DNA of 6,240 nt from RGIG1666 sp045595745 (lineage in GTDB: Bacteria > Bacillota > Clostridia > UBA1381 > UBA9506), in assembly GCA_045595745.1 (NCBI GenBank), contig JAZOBB010000060.1, positions 1 to 6,240 of the forward strand, in the 5' to 3' direction. A model generated the notes under the pieces. That model worked only from the letters and a program-made list of their open reading frames with translations. It had not been told where the DNA came from and made no database searches. Shown in pieces: positions 1 through 5,685 of the stretch (position 1 is the stretch's first letter; every line of letters starts with the position of its first letter). A program made the translations under genes and the position numbers.

Positions 1-1
1 T

Positions 2-469
2 AAAAATAAAAAATATTTAAAAATACCGATTGGCGAAATTATGACAGAAGAATCAGGACTACCGCTCGGAACAATTCTTCGAACCGGAAGCATATGGGAC
101 GGAATAGAAAAAGCGGTTAACGAAAACAATACCATGTTTACTCAAACAACAAAAACTATAAACGACATAATGCTGTTTTTTAAGAGTTCGTTAAATTCAG
201 CGGATACAGAAATTAAAAAGGATAAAGAAAAAACTACATACACCTTAAAAGAAAAAGCGAATGATAAATACCCAACCTGCTCAGCTAAACTGACGGTTAA
301 AGATAGCGACATAGCAAACTGTGAGCTTAAAGCAAAGTCAGATTACTCAGAAATCGAAAATGACTACGGAGTGTTTGATTTTAAATGGAGTGCAGATATT
401 TCGTTATCGAAAACAAGTCAGAAGCAGTCAAAAATAGATGTGCCGTCTGATTTTGCAGAACTGGAATAG
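2..469 (+). CDS. Unrecognised protein, C-terminal part (5' end outside window)
   Basis: I do not recognise this protein. The frame is open from the left edge of the window, giving 155 visible residues before the TAG stop. An ATG at 41 is the first Met, but no convincing Shine-Dalgarno sequence precedes it and the upstream codons (ending I-P-I-G-E-I) read as ordinary protein, so I treat it as internal. The chain is lysine- and serine-rich and hydrophilic with no transmembrane segment. The second half alternates polar and hydrophobic residues (TTYTLKEKA, SAKLTVKDSD, CELKAKS, VFDFKWSADISLSK), which suggests antiparallel beta strands. It ends in KIDVPSDFAELE, a tail resembling that of secreted LolA-like or other lipoprotein beta domains of Firmicutes. 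Two cysteines (PTC and ANC, 14 residues apart) could form a disulfide in an exported protein. The signal peptide that would decide this lies outside the window. A full-length cytoplasmic gene starting at 41 is less likely but possible. Confidence 0.6.
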   Translation, partial: KNKKYLKIPIGEIMTEESGLPLGTILRTGSIWDGIEKAVNENNTMFTQTTKTINDIMLFFKSSLNSADTEIKKDKEKTTYTLKEKANDKYPTCSAKLTVKDSDIANCELKAKSDYSEIENDYGVFDFKWSADISLSKTSQKQSKIDVPSDFAELE

Positions 470-487
470 TTAGATATAAAATAAAAC

Positions 488-518
488 AAAAAGTCTGTGG
501 CATCGCCACAGACTTTTT
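488..518. terminator. Symmetric rho-independent terminator between convergent genes
   Basis: A perfect 14-bp stem (488-501 with 505-518) closes on a three-base ATC loop. The core is GTCTGTGGC/GCCACAGAC, flanked by A on the left and T on the right, so each strand sees a GC-rich hairpin followed by a U-tract. It lies 18 bases after the stop of the left gene and 8 bases after the stop of the EamA transporter gene on the opposite strand. It probably terminates both. Confidence 0.9.
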
Positions 519-526
519 TGTGTATT

Positions 527-1435
527 CTAAAGAAAATTAATTATATACACCGACACAAGCATCAAAACAATGCCAAAAATGCCCTTTAAATTAATTTTCT
601 CTTTAAAAAGAGTTACAGACATTATAAGCGAAAAAACTACGCCGCAACCTTGATTTAAAGGGTAGAGTAATACCGCATCTAAGTATTTTGCCGCAAGGGT
701 TTTAAAATATGAATTTAAAAACAAACAAACAGCCATAATTAATATGTAATGAACAATGGGTTTTATCAATTTAAAAGGACTGCTTTTAGCCTCATTGTCT
801 TTTTTGTATTTTATAAAATATATTGCGCAGGTTATTCCCAGTATAAGTGCCGCAAACAAATATGTATACAAATTTAACTGTGCAATACTTGCATCAGGTA
901 ACTCTTTTACGAATACCTTTTGCGAAAAATCACTCAATCCGCTTGATAATGAACAGAAAACGAGCAATAAAAGCTCTTTAAAGCTAGGTCTTACTTTGCT
1001 TGTTTTGTCATATGTACACATTAAATAAACCGCAAACATAAGCAAAAGGATGCCTAATATCTGAATAAATCCTATGGCTTCGCTATAGAGAATATTGCTA
1101 AGCACCAAAGGAATAATAACACCTGCCATTACAAAGGTCTCTACCATCATAAAAACCTTTCGGTTAGCAGCCAAAAGCCAACTGACCGTAAAACAGGCGG
1201 TGCTTACCCCCGAAAGCAGAGCGATCAGTATTACTTTTGGATTATCGGGCAGTATCGACTGATTCTTTTGAAACATTATTATAACTATGCCTATCATAAA
1301 GCAAAAGCACATTCTTATCGCATTTATAAACATAGCATCATTAACGTTTTTTGCAACGTTAGATGTTTGTTTTCCGCAATAGCCCTTGCTAAGCCCTGCA
1401 AAGAGAGCTAAGGATAAAAACAAATAACCTATCAT
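527..1435 (-). CDS. EamA/DMT-superfamily ten-helix transporter
   Basis: This is a 302-residue integral membrane protein, the usual length for EamA-type drug/metabolite transporters, which are built from two five-helix repeats. About ten hydrophobic segments are visible, near residues 1-19, 34-55, 67-89, 93-113, 120-141, 151-170, 185-208, 225-245, 250-275 and 281-302. The end is typical of the family: LYPLNQGCGVVFSL, then LFKEKINLKG and a final hydrophobic helix. The first repeat has the matching SEAIGFIQILGI stretch. The ATG is preceded by GTGAGG at 1451-1446 with a 10-base spacer, and that site starts one base after the hydrolase stop, so the two genes are almost certainly co-transcribed. 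EamA proteins move small metabolites such as amino acids, nucleosides, sugars and drugs, and direction and substrate are not predictable from sequence. From context I infer transport of a substrate or product of the upstream hydrolase. Family assignment is firm; substrate is unknown. Confidence 0.88.
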   Translation of the reverse strand: MIGYLFLSLALFAGLSKGYCGKQTSNVAKNVNDAMFINAIRMCFCFMIGIVIIMFQKNQSILPDNPKVILIALLSGVSTACFTVSWLLAANRKVFMMVETFVMAGVIIPLVLSNILYSEAIGFIQILGILLLMFAVYLMCTYDKTSKVRPSFKELLLLVFCSLSSGLSDFSQKVFVKELPDASIAQLNLYTYLFAALILGITCAIYFIKYKKDNEAKSSPFKLIKPIVHYILIMAVCLFLNSYFKTLAAKYLDAVLLYPLNQGCGVVFSLIMSVTLFKEKINLKGIFGIVLMLVSVYIINFL

Positions 1436-1451
1436 TTTAACTAAACCTCAC

Positions 1452-2894
1452 TTAATCAACTGTAATGCATGCTCTGCGTGCAACCTTGTGTAAGGTATCG
1501 CTGTAACTTTTATCTAATGTGCGATACATTTGTGCACATAAGGCATAAGGCAAATAAATTCCGCCGTCAAATGTTCCTGCAAGGCACATATTAACTTCAC
1601 CTTTTTTGTTTTCGTTTATAAATTTAAGCAGTTTAGTAACGTATTCGCCGTATTTCATCCAATCTGCCGAAAACATACGCCACGCATTAGCACGGATTTT
1701 TTTGTCGTGTTCCGATATAATGACATCGTTTTCGCCCATTACATAAGGTCCGCTCTGATAAATAAAGATATTCCAATCTAGCATCATTAAGCCTTTAAAC
1801 ACCAAGCCAACCCCAACACCGTTTCTAAGATTTAAAAGTTTCTTGGTAAATTCTAAGGTTTCATTAAATTTCTCTTCATCATTTACAAAAGAAGAGTAGC
1901 TGTAGGGGAATTCGCCGCAATCCTCCCATAAAATCTCAATTTTGGGGTTTACACGAGCGATTTCGTCTAAGCGGTTACGCACAGATGATGCGTGAAGACC
2001 AAAGATAAGTCTTAAATCGGGTGTGATTTCCCAAAGTTTTTCTGCAACTTCGTTCACCATATCTGTAACAACTCGTGCAATCGTTTTGCCACCGACAACA
2101 TTTTCTTTGCGTTCGGTAAATGACTGGAAATAAATTCCGTCGCAGTTTACGTTAGCATAATTTTCGCGATAATCGCGAATGGCCAGTTCTTTTACTTTTT
2201 CGATGCTTTCGTCTGTAATATTGTCAGTTTTACTGCCGATTTCTTTCCATCCCCAGCTATAGCCTAAAATTACCTTAATTCCATAAGAATGAGCATAGTC
2301 AATTATATCTTCAATATTTAAAGGGATATAATCATTCCAAAGTACCAATTCATTATATTTTAAACGAGCCATATTGTCAATGTATTTTCTGTAATTATTA
2401 ATTGAATGTCCCCAGGTGAAAATACTTCTTGTCTTATGGTCGGCAGTCTCGCTGTAGCTATATTCAGCAAGAGGTGAATCAAAAATCAAATCGGGCATAC
2501 GGTTTGAGCCGCCAAAAGGTGCATTTTCAGGTATGTAGTCATCAAAAAAGCTGACGACTGCATAAAACAGCTCTTGCTCACTATGTGCAGTAAGAAATAC
2601 AAAACGACCATCGCTGTCATCAGGATTTTTAATTACCTTTACTAAAAAACCGTCTTTTTTAATTTCTTCTGCTTTAGTATACTTTTGTATTGTTGGACTT
2701 TCATTATAAAGACCAATAAAAAATGCGTTTTTCGGAACTTTACACCCTTCTTTTTCGCAAGGCAAAACGTGAATTTTATATACACCGTTTTCTCGGATTA
2801 AGTATTTGCCTGCTTCTTTTGATAACAAGTTTATAGCTCTTTTGGCTATGCCGTTGTAATCAGAGTAAATAATTTTCCAGTCAGTTTGTTTCAT
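1452..2894 (-). CDS. Cytoplasmic TIM-barrel glycoside-hydrolase-like protein, GH20-type architecture
   Basis: This 480-residue protein has no signal peptide. Residues about 2-122 look like the alpha/beta domain that precedes the barrel in GH20 and GH67 enzymes: an early helix (AINLLSKEAGKYL), a strand ending NAFFIG, then KDGFLVKV, FVFLTAHSEQ and ELFYAVVSFFDDYIP. From about residue 155 a TIM barrel can be followed strand by strand: RSIFTWGHS (156-164), NELVLWND (181-188), VILGYSWGW (208-216), GIYFQSFTE (253-261), RLIFGLHA (295-302), IEILWEDCGEF (319-329) and VGLVFKGLMMLDW (362-374). Acidic residues at strand ends, especially E261, E324 and D325, are catalytic candidates. The canonical GH20 GGDE motif is absent, so I do not call it a hexosaminidase. 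I chose ATG 2894 because GAGGTG lies 6 bases upstream; a GTG at 2903 would place the start codon inside that site. It is the first gene of an operon with the EamA transporter and divergent from an AraC regulator, which suggests sugar use. An alternative is a non-catalytic or differently acting barrel protein. Confidence 0.6.
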   Translation of the reverse strand: MKQTDWKIIYSDYNGIAKRAINLLSKEAGKYLIRENGVYKIHVLPCEKEGCKVPKNAFFIGLYNESPTIQKYTKAEEIKKDGFLVKVIKNPDDSDGRFVFLTAHSEQELFYAVVSFFDDYIPENAPFGGSNRMPDLIFDSPLAEYSYSETADHKTRSIFTWGHSINNYRKYIDNMARLKYNELVLWNDYIPLNIEDIIDYAHSYGIKVILGYSWGWKEIGSKTDNITDESIEKVKELAIRDYRENYANVNCDGIYFQSFTERKENVVGGKTIARVVTDMVNEVAEKLWEITPDLRLIFGLHASSVRNRLDEIARVNPKIEILWEDCGEFPYSYSSFVNDEEKFNETLEFTKKLLNLRNGVGVGLVFKGLMMLDWNIFIYQSGPYVMGENDVIISEHDKKIRANAWRMFSADWMKYGEYVTKLLKFINENKKGEVNMCLAGTFDGGIYLPYALCAQMYRTLDKSYSDTLHKVARRACITVD

Positions 2895-2900
2895 AAATAA

Positions 2901-2906
2901 CACCTC
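2901..2906 (-). promoter_or_regulatory. Shine-Dalgarno site that fixes the hydrolase start
   Basis: On the minus strand GAGGTG is followed by TTATTT and then ATG (2894-2892). The GTG of this site is in frame and could be mistaken for a start three codons earlier. Being the ribosome binding site itself, it is a poor start candidate. Confidence 0.8.
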
Positions 2907-2927
2907 AAAATTTTATTTTATGTCTCT

Positions 2928-2956
2928 ATTATAGCTGTATGATAGAATAATTTATA
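2928..2956 (-). promoter_or_regulatory. Promoter of the hydrolase-transporter operon, weak -35
   Basis: The minus strand reads a perfect TATAAT at 2933-2928. At 17 bases upstream (2956-2951) it reads TATAAA, a poor match to TTGACA. A start near 2921 would give a leader of about 27 bases before ATG 2894. A consensus -10 with a degenerate -35 is the usual form of an activator-dependent promoter, which fits the divergent AraC gene. Confidence 0.6.
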
Positions 2957-2966
2957 TATATTATTC
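2945..2966. promoter_or_regulatory. Imperfect palindrome over the -35 region, candidate operator
   Basis: GAATAAT (2945-2951) and ATTATTC (2960-2966) are exact inverted repeats around an 8-base centre that is itself nearly symmetric; only the pair 2952/2959 breaks a 22-base palindrome. It covers the place where the -35 box of the hydrolase promoter should be. The sequence is almost all A and T, so chance symmetry is possible. The position makes it a candidate binding site for the AraC-family regulator or another factor. Confidence 0.35.
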
Positions 2967-2998
2967 AAAACAAAAATATCGTTTTTCGAATCTTTTTG

Positions 2999-3027
2999 TT
3001 GCTGATTTTATATTTATATGATACAAT
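2999..3027 (+). promoter_or_regulatory. Promoter of the AraC-family regulator gene
   Basis: TACAAT (3022-3027) matches the -10 consensus at five of six bases and is preceded by TG one base before, an extended -10. A weak TTGCTG at 2999-3004 sits at the ideal 17-base spacing. A start near 3034 leaves about 21 bases of leader before ATG 3055, and too little room for a ribosome binding site before the ATG at 3043. Confidence 0.6.
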
Positions 3028-3044
3028 AAATATAAAAAACAAAT

Positions 3045-3048
3045 GGAG
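3045..3048 (+). promoter_or_regulatory. Shine-Dalgarno site that fixes the regulator start
   Basis: GGAG lies 6 bases before ATG 3055. The in-frame ATG at 3043 overlaps this site and has only A-rich sequence upstream, so 3055 is the better start. Confidence 0.75.
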
Positions 3049-3054
3049 TTAATT

Positions 3055-3861
3055 ATGAAAATATATTCTGTTTCTGACTTAATAACTCAAAATTTTAATG
3101 TGAAATTTTTAAATGTTTTGCAATCGTTTTGGCGCAGTACAAAATATTTTCAATGTATAGGCATCCCCAAAAAACAAAATTTGTTTTTGTTTTTAAACGG
3201 ATGCAAAATAAAATATACAGACAAACACGGCAATGTGTTAGTAGCGCAGAGCGGCGATGCTGTTTATACACCATTGGGAAGCGAATATCAGGCAGAGTTT
3301 TATGATTTTGAAAGCGAAAACTCGCACACAATAGATGTAAACTTTATGCTTTTTGATGAAAACGGAGCACCTGTTATACTTTCTGATGACATTCAAATTT
3401 TTCGAAAAACAGACAATTCAAACGTTTCGGCATTGTTCAGGCAATTTTTAAATGCAGATTTTGAACAAAACTATATTCAAAACAGAATTATTCTTTTTCG
3501 CATCATTCAAACGTTAGCTGAAAAAAATGTTGTGCAAAATGATAAATCCTTAATAGAGCCTGCCTTAAATTATTTATCTTCGCATATTGAAGAAAATCCG
3601 TCTATTAAAGAGCTTGCAAAAAGATGCAATATAAGCGAAGGATATTTTAGAAAACAGTTTAACAAGTGTATGAAAATATCACCAGTAGAATACAGAAATA
3701 AACTACGGTTAAACAGAGCAAGTGCGTATTTGGAATATGGCGCAATATCGGTTCAGGAGATATCTGATATGCTGGGATATTCAACAGTTTCGCATTTTAT
3801 CAAAGAGTTTAAAAAATGTTATGGTATGCCACCATTAAAATATAGAAACGCATTAAAATAG
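3055..3861 (+). CDS. AraC/XylS-family transcriptional regulator with N-terminal cupin-like domain
   Basis: This is a 268-residue DNA-binding regulator of the usual length for single-input AraC proteins. The N-terminal half (about 30-100) has a cupin-like sensor pattern, including FLFLNGCKIKY, then GDAVYTPLGSEYQAEF, the ligand-binding and dimerising barrel in AraC relatives. A helical linker follows (about 120-175). The C-terminal domain has two helix-turn-helix units: SIKELAKRCNISEGYFRKQF (183-202) and SVQEISDMLGYSTVSHFIKEF (about 232-252), ending GMPPLKYRNALK, a typical AraC signature tail. ATG 3055 was chosen over 3043 because of the GGAG site between them. It is transcribed divergently from the hydrolase-transporter operon, and AraC proteins so placed usually activate the divergent genes in response to a sugar or its breakdown product; that role is inferred. 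Its last codons, TTA AAA TAG, lie inside the terminator stem shared with the convergent suf operon. Family assignment is near certain; the ligand is unknown. Confidence 0.93.
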   Translation: MKIYSVSDLITQNFNVKFLNVLQSFWRSTKYFQCIGIPKKQNLFLFLNGCKIKYTDKHGNVLVAQSGDAVYTPLGSEYQAEFYDFESENSHTIDVNFMLFDENGAPVILSDDIQIFRKTDNSNVSALFRQFLNADFEQNYIQNRIILFRIIQTLAEKNVVQNDKSLIEPALNYLSSHIEENPSIKELAKRCNISEGYFRKQFNKCMKISPVEYRNKLRLNRASAYLEYGAISVQEISDMLGYSTVSHFIKEFKKCYGMPPLKYRNALK

Positions 3862-3897
3862 TAAAAAGCAGCCATCGGCTGCTTTTTACTATTTTAA
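3853..3897. terminator. Shared bidirectional terminator containing both stop codons
   Basis: A perfect 21-bp stem (3853-3873 with 3877-3897) closes on an ATC loop. The core is GCAGCC/GGCTGC, with five A on one side and five T on the other, so it works as an intrinsic terminator in both directions. The TAG of the AraC gene (3859-3861) and the TAG of the sufB-like gene (3891-3889 on the minus strand) are both inside the stem. Confidence 0.92.
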
Positions 3898-4806
3898 AAA
3901 TCCCTGAATTATTCTGTCTTGAGCCTCTTCTTCAGTTAAGCCTAAGGTACGCAATTTTAAAATCTGTTCTCCTGCAATTTTGCCTATTGCCGCCTCGTGA
4001 ATAAGTGCCGCATCAACGTGGGAAGCCTCGAGTGCCGGAGCAGCGTTAACAGTTCCGTTATCAACCAAAATCGCATCGCATTCAGAATGACCGCTGCAGC
4101 GATTTTTGCCGTTTAGGGTCGAAAGGAATTCCTGATACGAATGTCCCTTCGCAACAGAGCGGGAGATAAGGTCAACAGACGAATCTTCGCCTTCCATTAA
4201 AACGTCAAAATCAGTTTTTGCATATTCTTCGCCATCTGTCATAATACGCTCACGAACAATTAACTTAGCTCGTGCGCCGAGTTTAGCAGATGTCTTGCGC
4301 AAGCTTTTGTCAACACCACCTAACTGTACGGTATCCATTTCCATAACAGCATCGTCAGCAAGAAAGATATCAGTTACGGGGTCAATATTTTTTTCGCCTG
4401 TTCCGTTTCCTGTTCCTATATGCTTTTCTTCATATAAAACGCGGGCATTTTTTTCTAAGAAAAAGCGGTGTATACCATTATGACGGGCTTCAGCATGTGA
4501 GTCAGAGTGAACGCCGCAACCGGCAACAATAACGACATCGGCATCTTCGCCAACGAAAAAGTCGTTATACACCAAATCGTTTACATCACTATGAGTTACG
4601 CAGGCAGGAATATAAACTTTTTCACCCTTTGTGCCTGGTTTTATGTGTATTTCAATTCCGGGCAGGTCTTTTTTGTCTGTAATTTTAATATTTGCGCTTG
4701 ACTGACGGCCTGCACAGCCTGAATCTTCACGAATATTAAATGCGCCCTCAAATTTTTCGTCAAAGTCGGAAATCATTGAAAGCAACTGTTTTGTCATATC
4801 ATTCAT
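3889..4806 (-). CDS. sufB: Short SufB/SufD-family Fe-S assembly scaffold (SmsB-type)
   Basis: This is the scaffold partner of the SufC ATPase in Fe-S cluster assembly, acting in the cytoplasm. At 305 residues it is much shorter than SufB of E. coli (about 495) but matches the short form known from Clostridia and archaeal anaerobes. The middle is beta-helix-like, with VVIVAGCGVHSDSHAEARHNG (about 91-111), rich in Cys and His, then KHIGTGNGTGEKN and NPVTD-type turns. The C-terminal part holds the SufB core: RCSGHSECDAILVDNG (236-251), then LIHEAAIGKIAGEQ (268-281) and LTEEEAQDRIIQGFLK. From memory of the family, C243 and E271 align with the E. coli SufB residues C405 and E434 needed for cluster assembly; the spacing (28 against 29) agrees. 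Its ATG overlaps the sufC TGA as ATGA, with GGAGG 7 bases upstream. No sufD, sufS or sufU adjoins it, so it probably forms a homodimer on SufC. The symbol could equally be smsB. Confidence 0.88.
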   Translation of the reverse strand: MNDMTKQLLSMISDFDEKFEGAFNIREDSGCAGRQSSANIKITDKKDLPGIEIHIKPGTKGEKVYIPACVTHSDVNDLVYNDFFVGEDADVVIVAGCGVHSDSHAEARHNGIHRFFLEKNARVLYEEKHIGTGNGTGEKNIDPVTDIFLADDAVMEMDTVQLGGVDKSLRKTSAKLGARAKLIVRERIMTDGEEYAKTDFDVLMEGEDSSVDLISRSVAKGHSYQEFLSTLNGKNRCSGHSECDAILVDNGTVNAAPALEASHVDAALIHEAAIGKIAGEQILKLRTLGLTEEEAQDRIIQGFLK

Positions 4807-4818
4807 TTGCTTTCCTCC
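4803..4818 (-). promoter_or_regulatory. ATGA overlap and GGAGG site coupling sufC to sufB
   Basis: The sufC stop TGA (4805-4803) overlaps the sufB-like ATG (4806-4804) by two bases. GGAGG at 4818-4814 lies inside the end of sufC, 7 bases before the ATG. This arrangement implies translational coupling and matched amounts of the two partners. Confidence 0.85.
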
Positions 4819-5528
4819 TTTCCCATAGGGCAGAACTTAAACATTTCATCACGTAAAAGTGATGGCAAAACTTCTTCGCGCGGACCAGATGAACGAACTT
4901 TTCCGTCTGCAATTACTACAATCTGGTCAGCAATGCTTAAAATTCGTTCCTGATGAGATATTACTAGCAACGTTCCGCTTTGTTGTTTGCGTAAATCCTC
5001 GAACGTTTCAACAAGTTTAGAAAAGCTCCAAAGGTCAATGCCTGCTTCAGGTTCATCAAAAATTGAAAGCTTTGCTTTTCGTGCAAGAACAGAGGCAATT
5101 TCAATTCTCTTAATTTCTCCGCCGGATAAGCTCGCATTAAGCTCGCGGTTTAAATAATTGTTTGCACAAAGACCAACTCTGCCAAGTAAATTACAAGCCT
5201 CGGTATGTGACAGCGGCTCGTCTGACGCAAGCTCTAAAAGGTCGCGCACAGTTAAGCCTTTAAAACGCACAGGTTGCTGAAATGCAAAAGCGATTCCGCA
5301 TTTGGCACGTTCGGTAATATCTAAATTTGTAATGTCCTCACCGTCAAAAATAATGCTTCCTGAAGAAATATTTTCAATTCCTGCAATTAGTTTAGCAAGT
5401 GATGTTTTTCCACCGCCGTTAGGTCCGGTTACAACAATCAGCTTTCCTTCATCTAAATTAAGGTCAATGCCTTTTATAATTTCATCGCCGTCAGGAATTG
5501 CCCAGGCGATATTTTTAAGCTGTAACAT
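4803..5528 (-). CDS. sufC: SufC-type ABC ATPase of Fe-S cluster assembly
   Basis: This is a soluble ABC ATPase of 241 residues, close to the usual 240-260 of SufC, with no membrane segment and no transporter gene beside it. All ABC motifs are intact: Walker A GPNGGGKT (35-42), Q-loop FAFQQP with Q84, signature LSGGE (134-138), Walker B LSIFDEPEAGID (154-165) and the H-loop histidine at 192 (SHQ). The FQQP sequence and the GGEIKRIEI and FDEPEAGID runs are characteristic of SufC rather than of importers. It hydrolyses ATP to drive shape changes in the SufB-type partner encoded immediately downstream. The ATG at 5528 has AAGGAA 6 bases upstream (5540-5535), and a consensus promoter lies about 76 bases upstream. 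Both genes end before the shared terminator, so this is a complete two-gene operon. In the published naming of minimal systems it corresponds to smsC. Confidence 0.9.
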   Translation of the reverse strand: MLQLKNIAWAIPDGDEIIKGIDLNLDEGKLIVVTGPNGGGKTSLAKLIAGIENISSGSIIFDGEDITNLDITERAKCGIAFAFQQPVRFKGLTVRDLLELASDEPLSHTEACNLLGRVGLCANNYLNRELNASLSGGEIKRIEIASVLARKAKLSIFDEPEAGIDLWSFSKLVETFEDLRKQQSGTLLVISHQERILSIADQIVVIADGKVRSSGPREEVLPSLLRDEMFKFCPMGKEESK

Positions 5529-5580
5529 ATCAAATTCCTTTCTTTTTTCAGTTCAATAAAATACAACAAACTATATGTTT

Positions 5581-5609
5581 ATGTTAGTATATTTTTGCCA
5601 TTTTGTCAA
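5581..5609 (-). promoter_or_regulatory. Promoter of the sufCB operon
   Basis: On the minus strand a perfect TTGACA (5609-5604) is separated by 17 bases from TAACAT (5586-5581), a four-of-six -10 match. A start near 5574 gives a leader of roughly 46 bases before ATG 5528, too short for a typical riboswitch. The argB terminator lies just upstream, so the operon is independent of argB. Confidence 0.7.
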
Positions 5610-5621
5610 GTAAATAGACAA
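5603..5621. promoter_or_regulatory. Inverted repeat TTGTC-N9-GACAA over the suf -35 box, possible operator
   Basis: TTGTC (5603-5607) and GACAA (5617-5621) are exact inverted repeats with 9 bases between. One arm is embedded in the -35 hexamer. A repressor bound here would block the promoter, as Rrf2-type Fe-S sensors do in other bacteria. The arms are only five bases, so the match could be chance, and no regulator gene is present nearby. Confidence 0.3.
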
Positions 5622-5643
5622 GTTTTTAAAGATTTTAACATAT

Positions 5644-5675
5644 AAAAAAGCTACCACTAAAATTTAGCAGTAGCT
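5644..5675 (-). terminator. Rho-independent terminator after argB
   Basis: In the minus-strand transcript AGCTACTGCTA pairs with TAGTGGTAGCT (11 bp including two G-U wobbles) around a 5-base loop, followed by a run of six U (5649-5644). It begins 10 bases after the argB stop and precedes the suf promoter. Confidence 0.88.
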
Positions 5676-5685
5676 GGTAATTTAT

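Larger units (their letters stand above)
2938..3029 (+). repeat. Pair of 13-base direct repeats in the divergent promoter region
   Basis: TATGATAGAATAA (2938-2950) and TATGATACAATAA (3017-3029) match at 12 of 13 bases with starts 79 bases apart. The first copy sits just upstream of the hydrolase -10 box and the second covers the -10 box of the regulator gene. AraC-family proteins commonly bind direct repeats, so a pair touching both promoters could serve activation of one and autoregulation of the other. Part of the match may simply reflect -10-like sequence. Confidence 0.35.

Noticed and set aside
756..1028. Open frame of 90 codons on the + strand
   Set aside because: It lies wholly antisense to the EamA transporter gene, has no ribosome binding site worth the name, and its hydrophobic content is what the reverse of a membrane gene gives.
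1452..1520. Truncation or frameshift at the end of the hydrolase gene because the protein ends abruptly in RRACITVD
   Set aside because: The stop abuts the ribosome binding site of the next gene with normal operon spacing, and no continuation of the protein is visible in other frames downstream.
2967..2991. A-rich and T-rich stretches around ATATCG as a catabolite repression (cre) site
   Set aside because: Only the central CG and flanking A/T fit; the TG and CA positions of the cre consensus are missing.
3095..3331. Open frame of 78 codons on the - strand
   Set aside because: It is antisense to the AraC regulator, which is a clear family member throughout, and its Cys/Arg-rich translation resembles no protein.
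4295..4701. Two short + strand open frames (4295-4483 and 4507-4701)
   Set aside because: Both are antisense to the conserved core of the SufB-like gene and have no start signals.
5302..5559. Open frame of 85 codons on the + strand
   Set aside because: It is antisense to the Walker A end of sufC; the apparent length is a by-product of sufC codon use.
5529..5580. Riboswitch or leader RNA before sufC
   Set aside because: The inferred leader is about 46 bases, A+T-rich, without a hairpin or a recognisable aptamer core.
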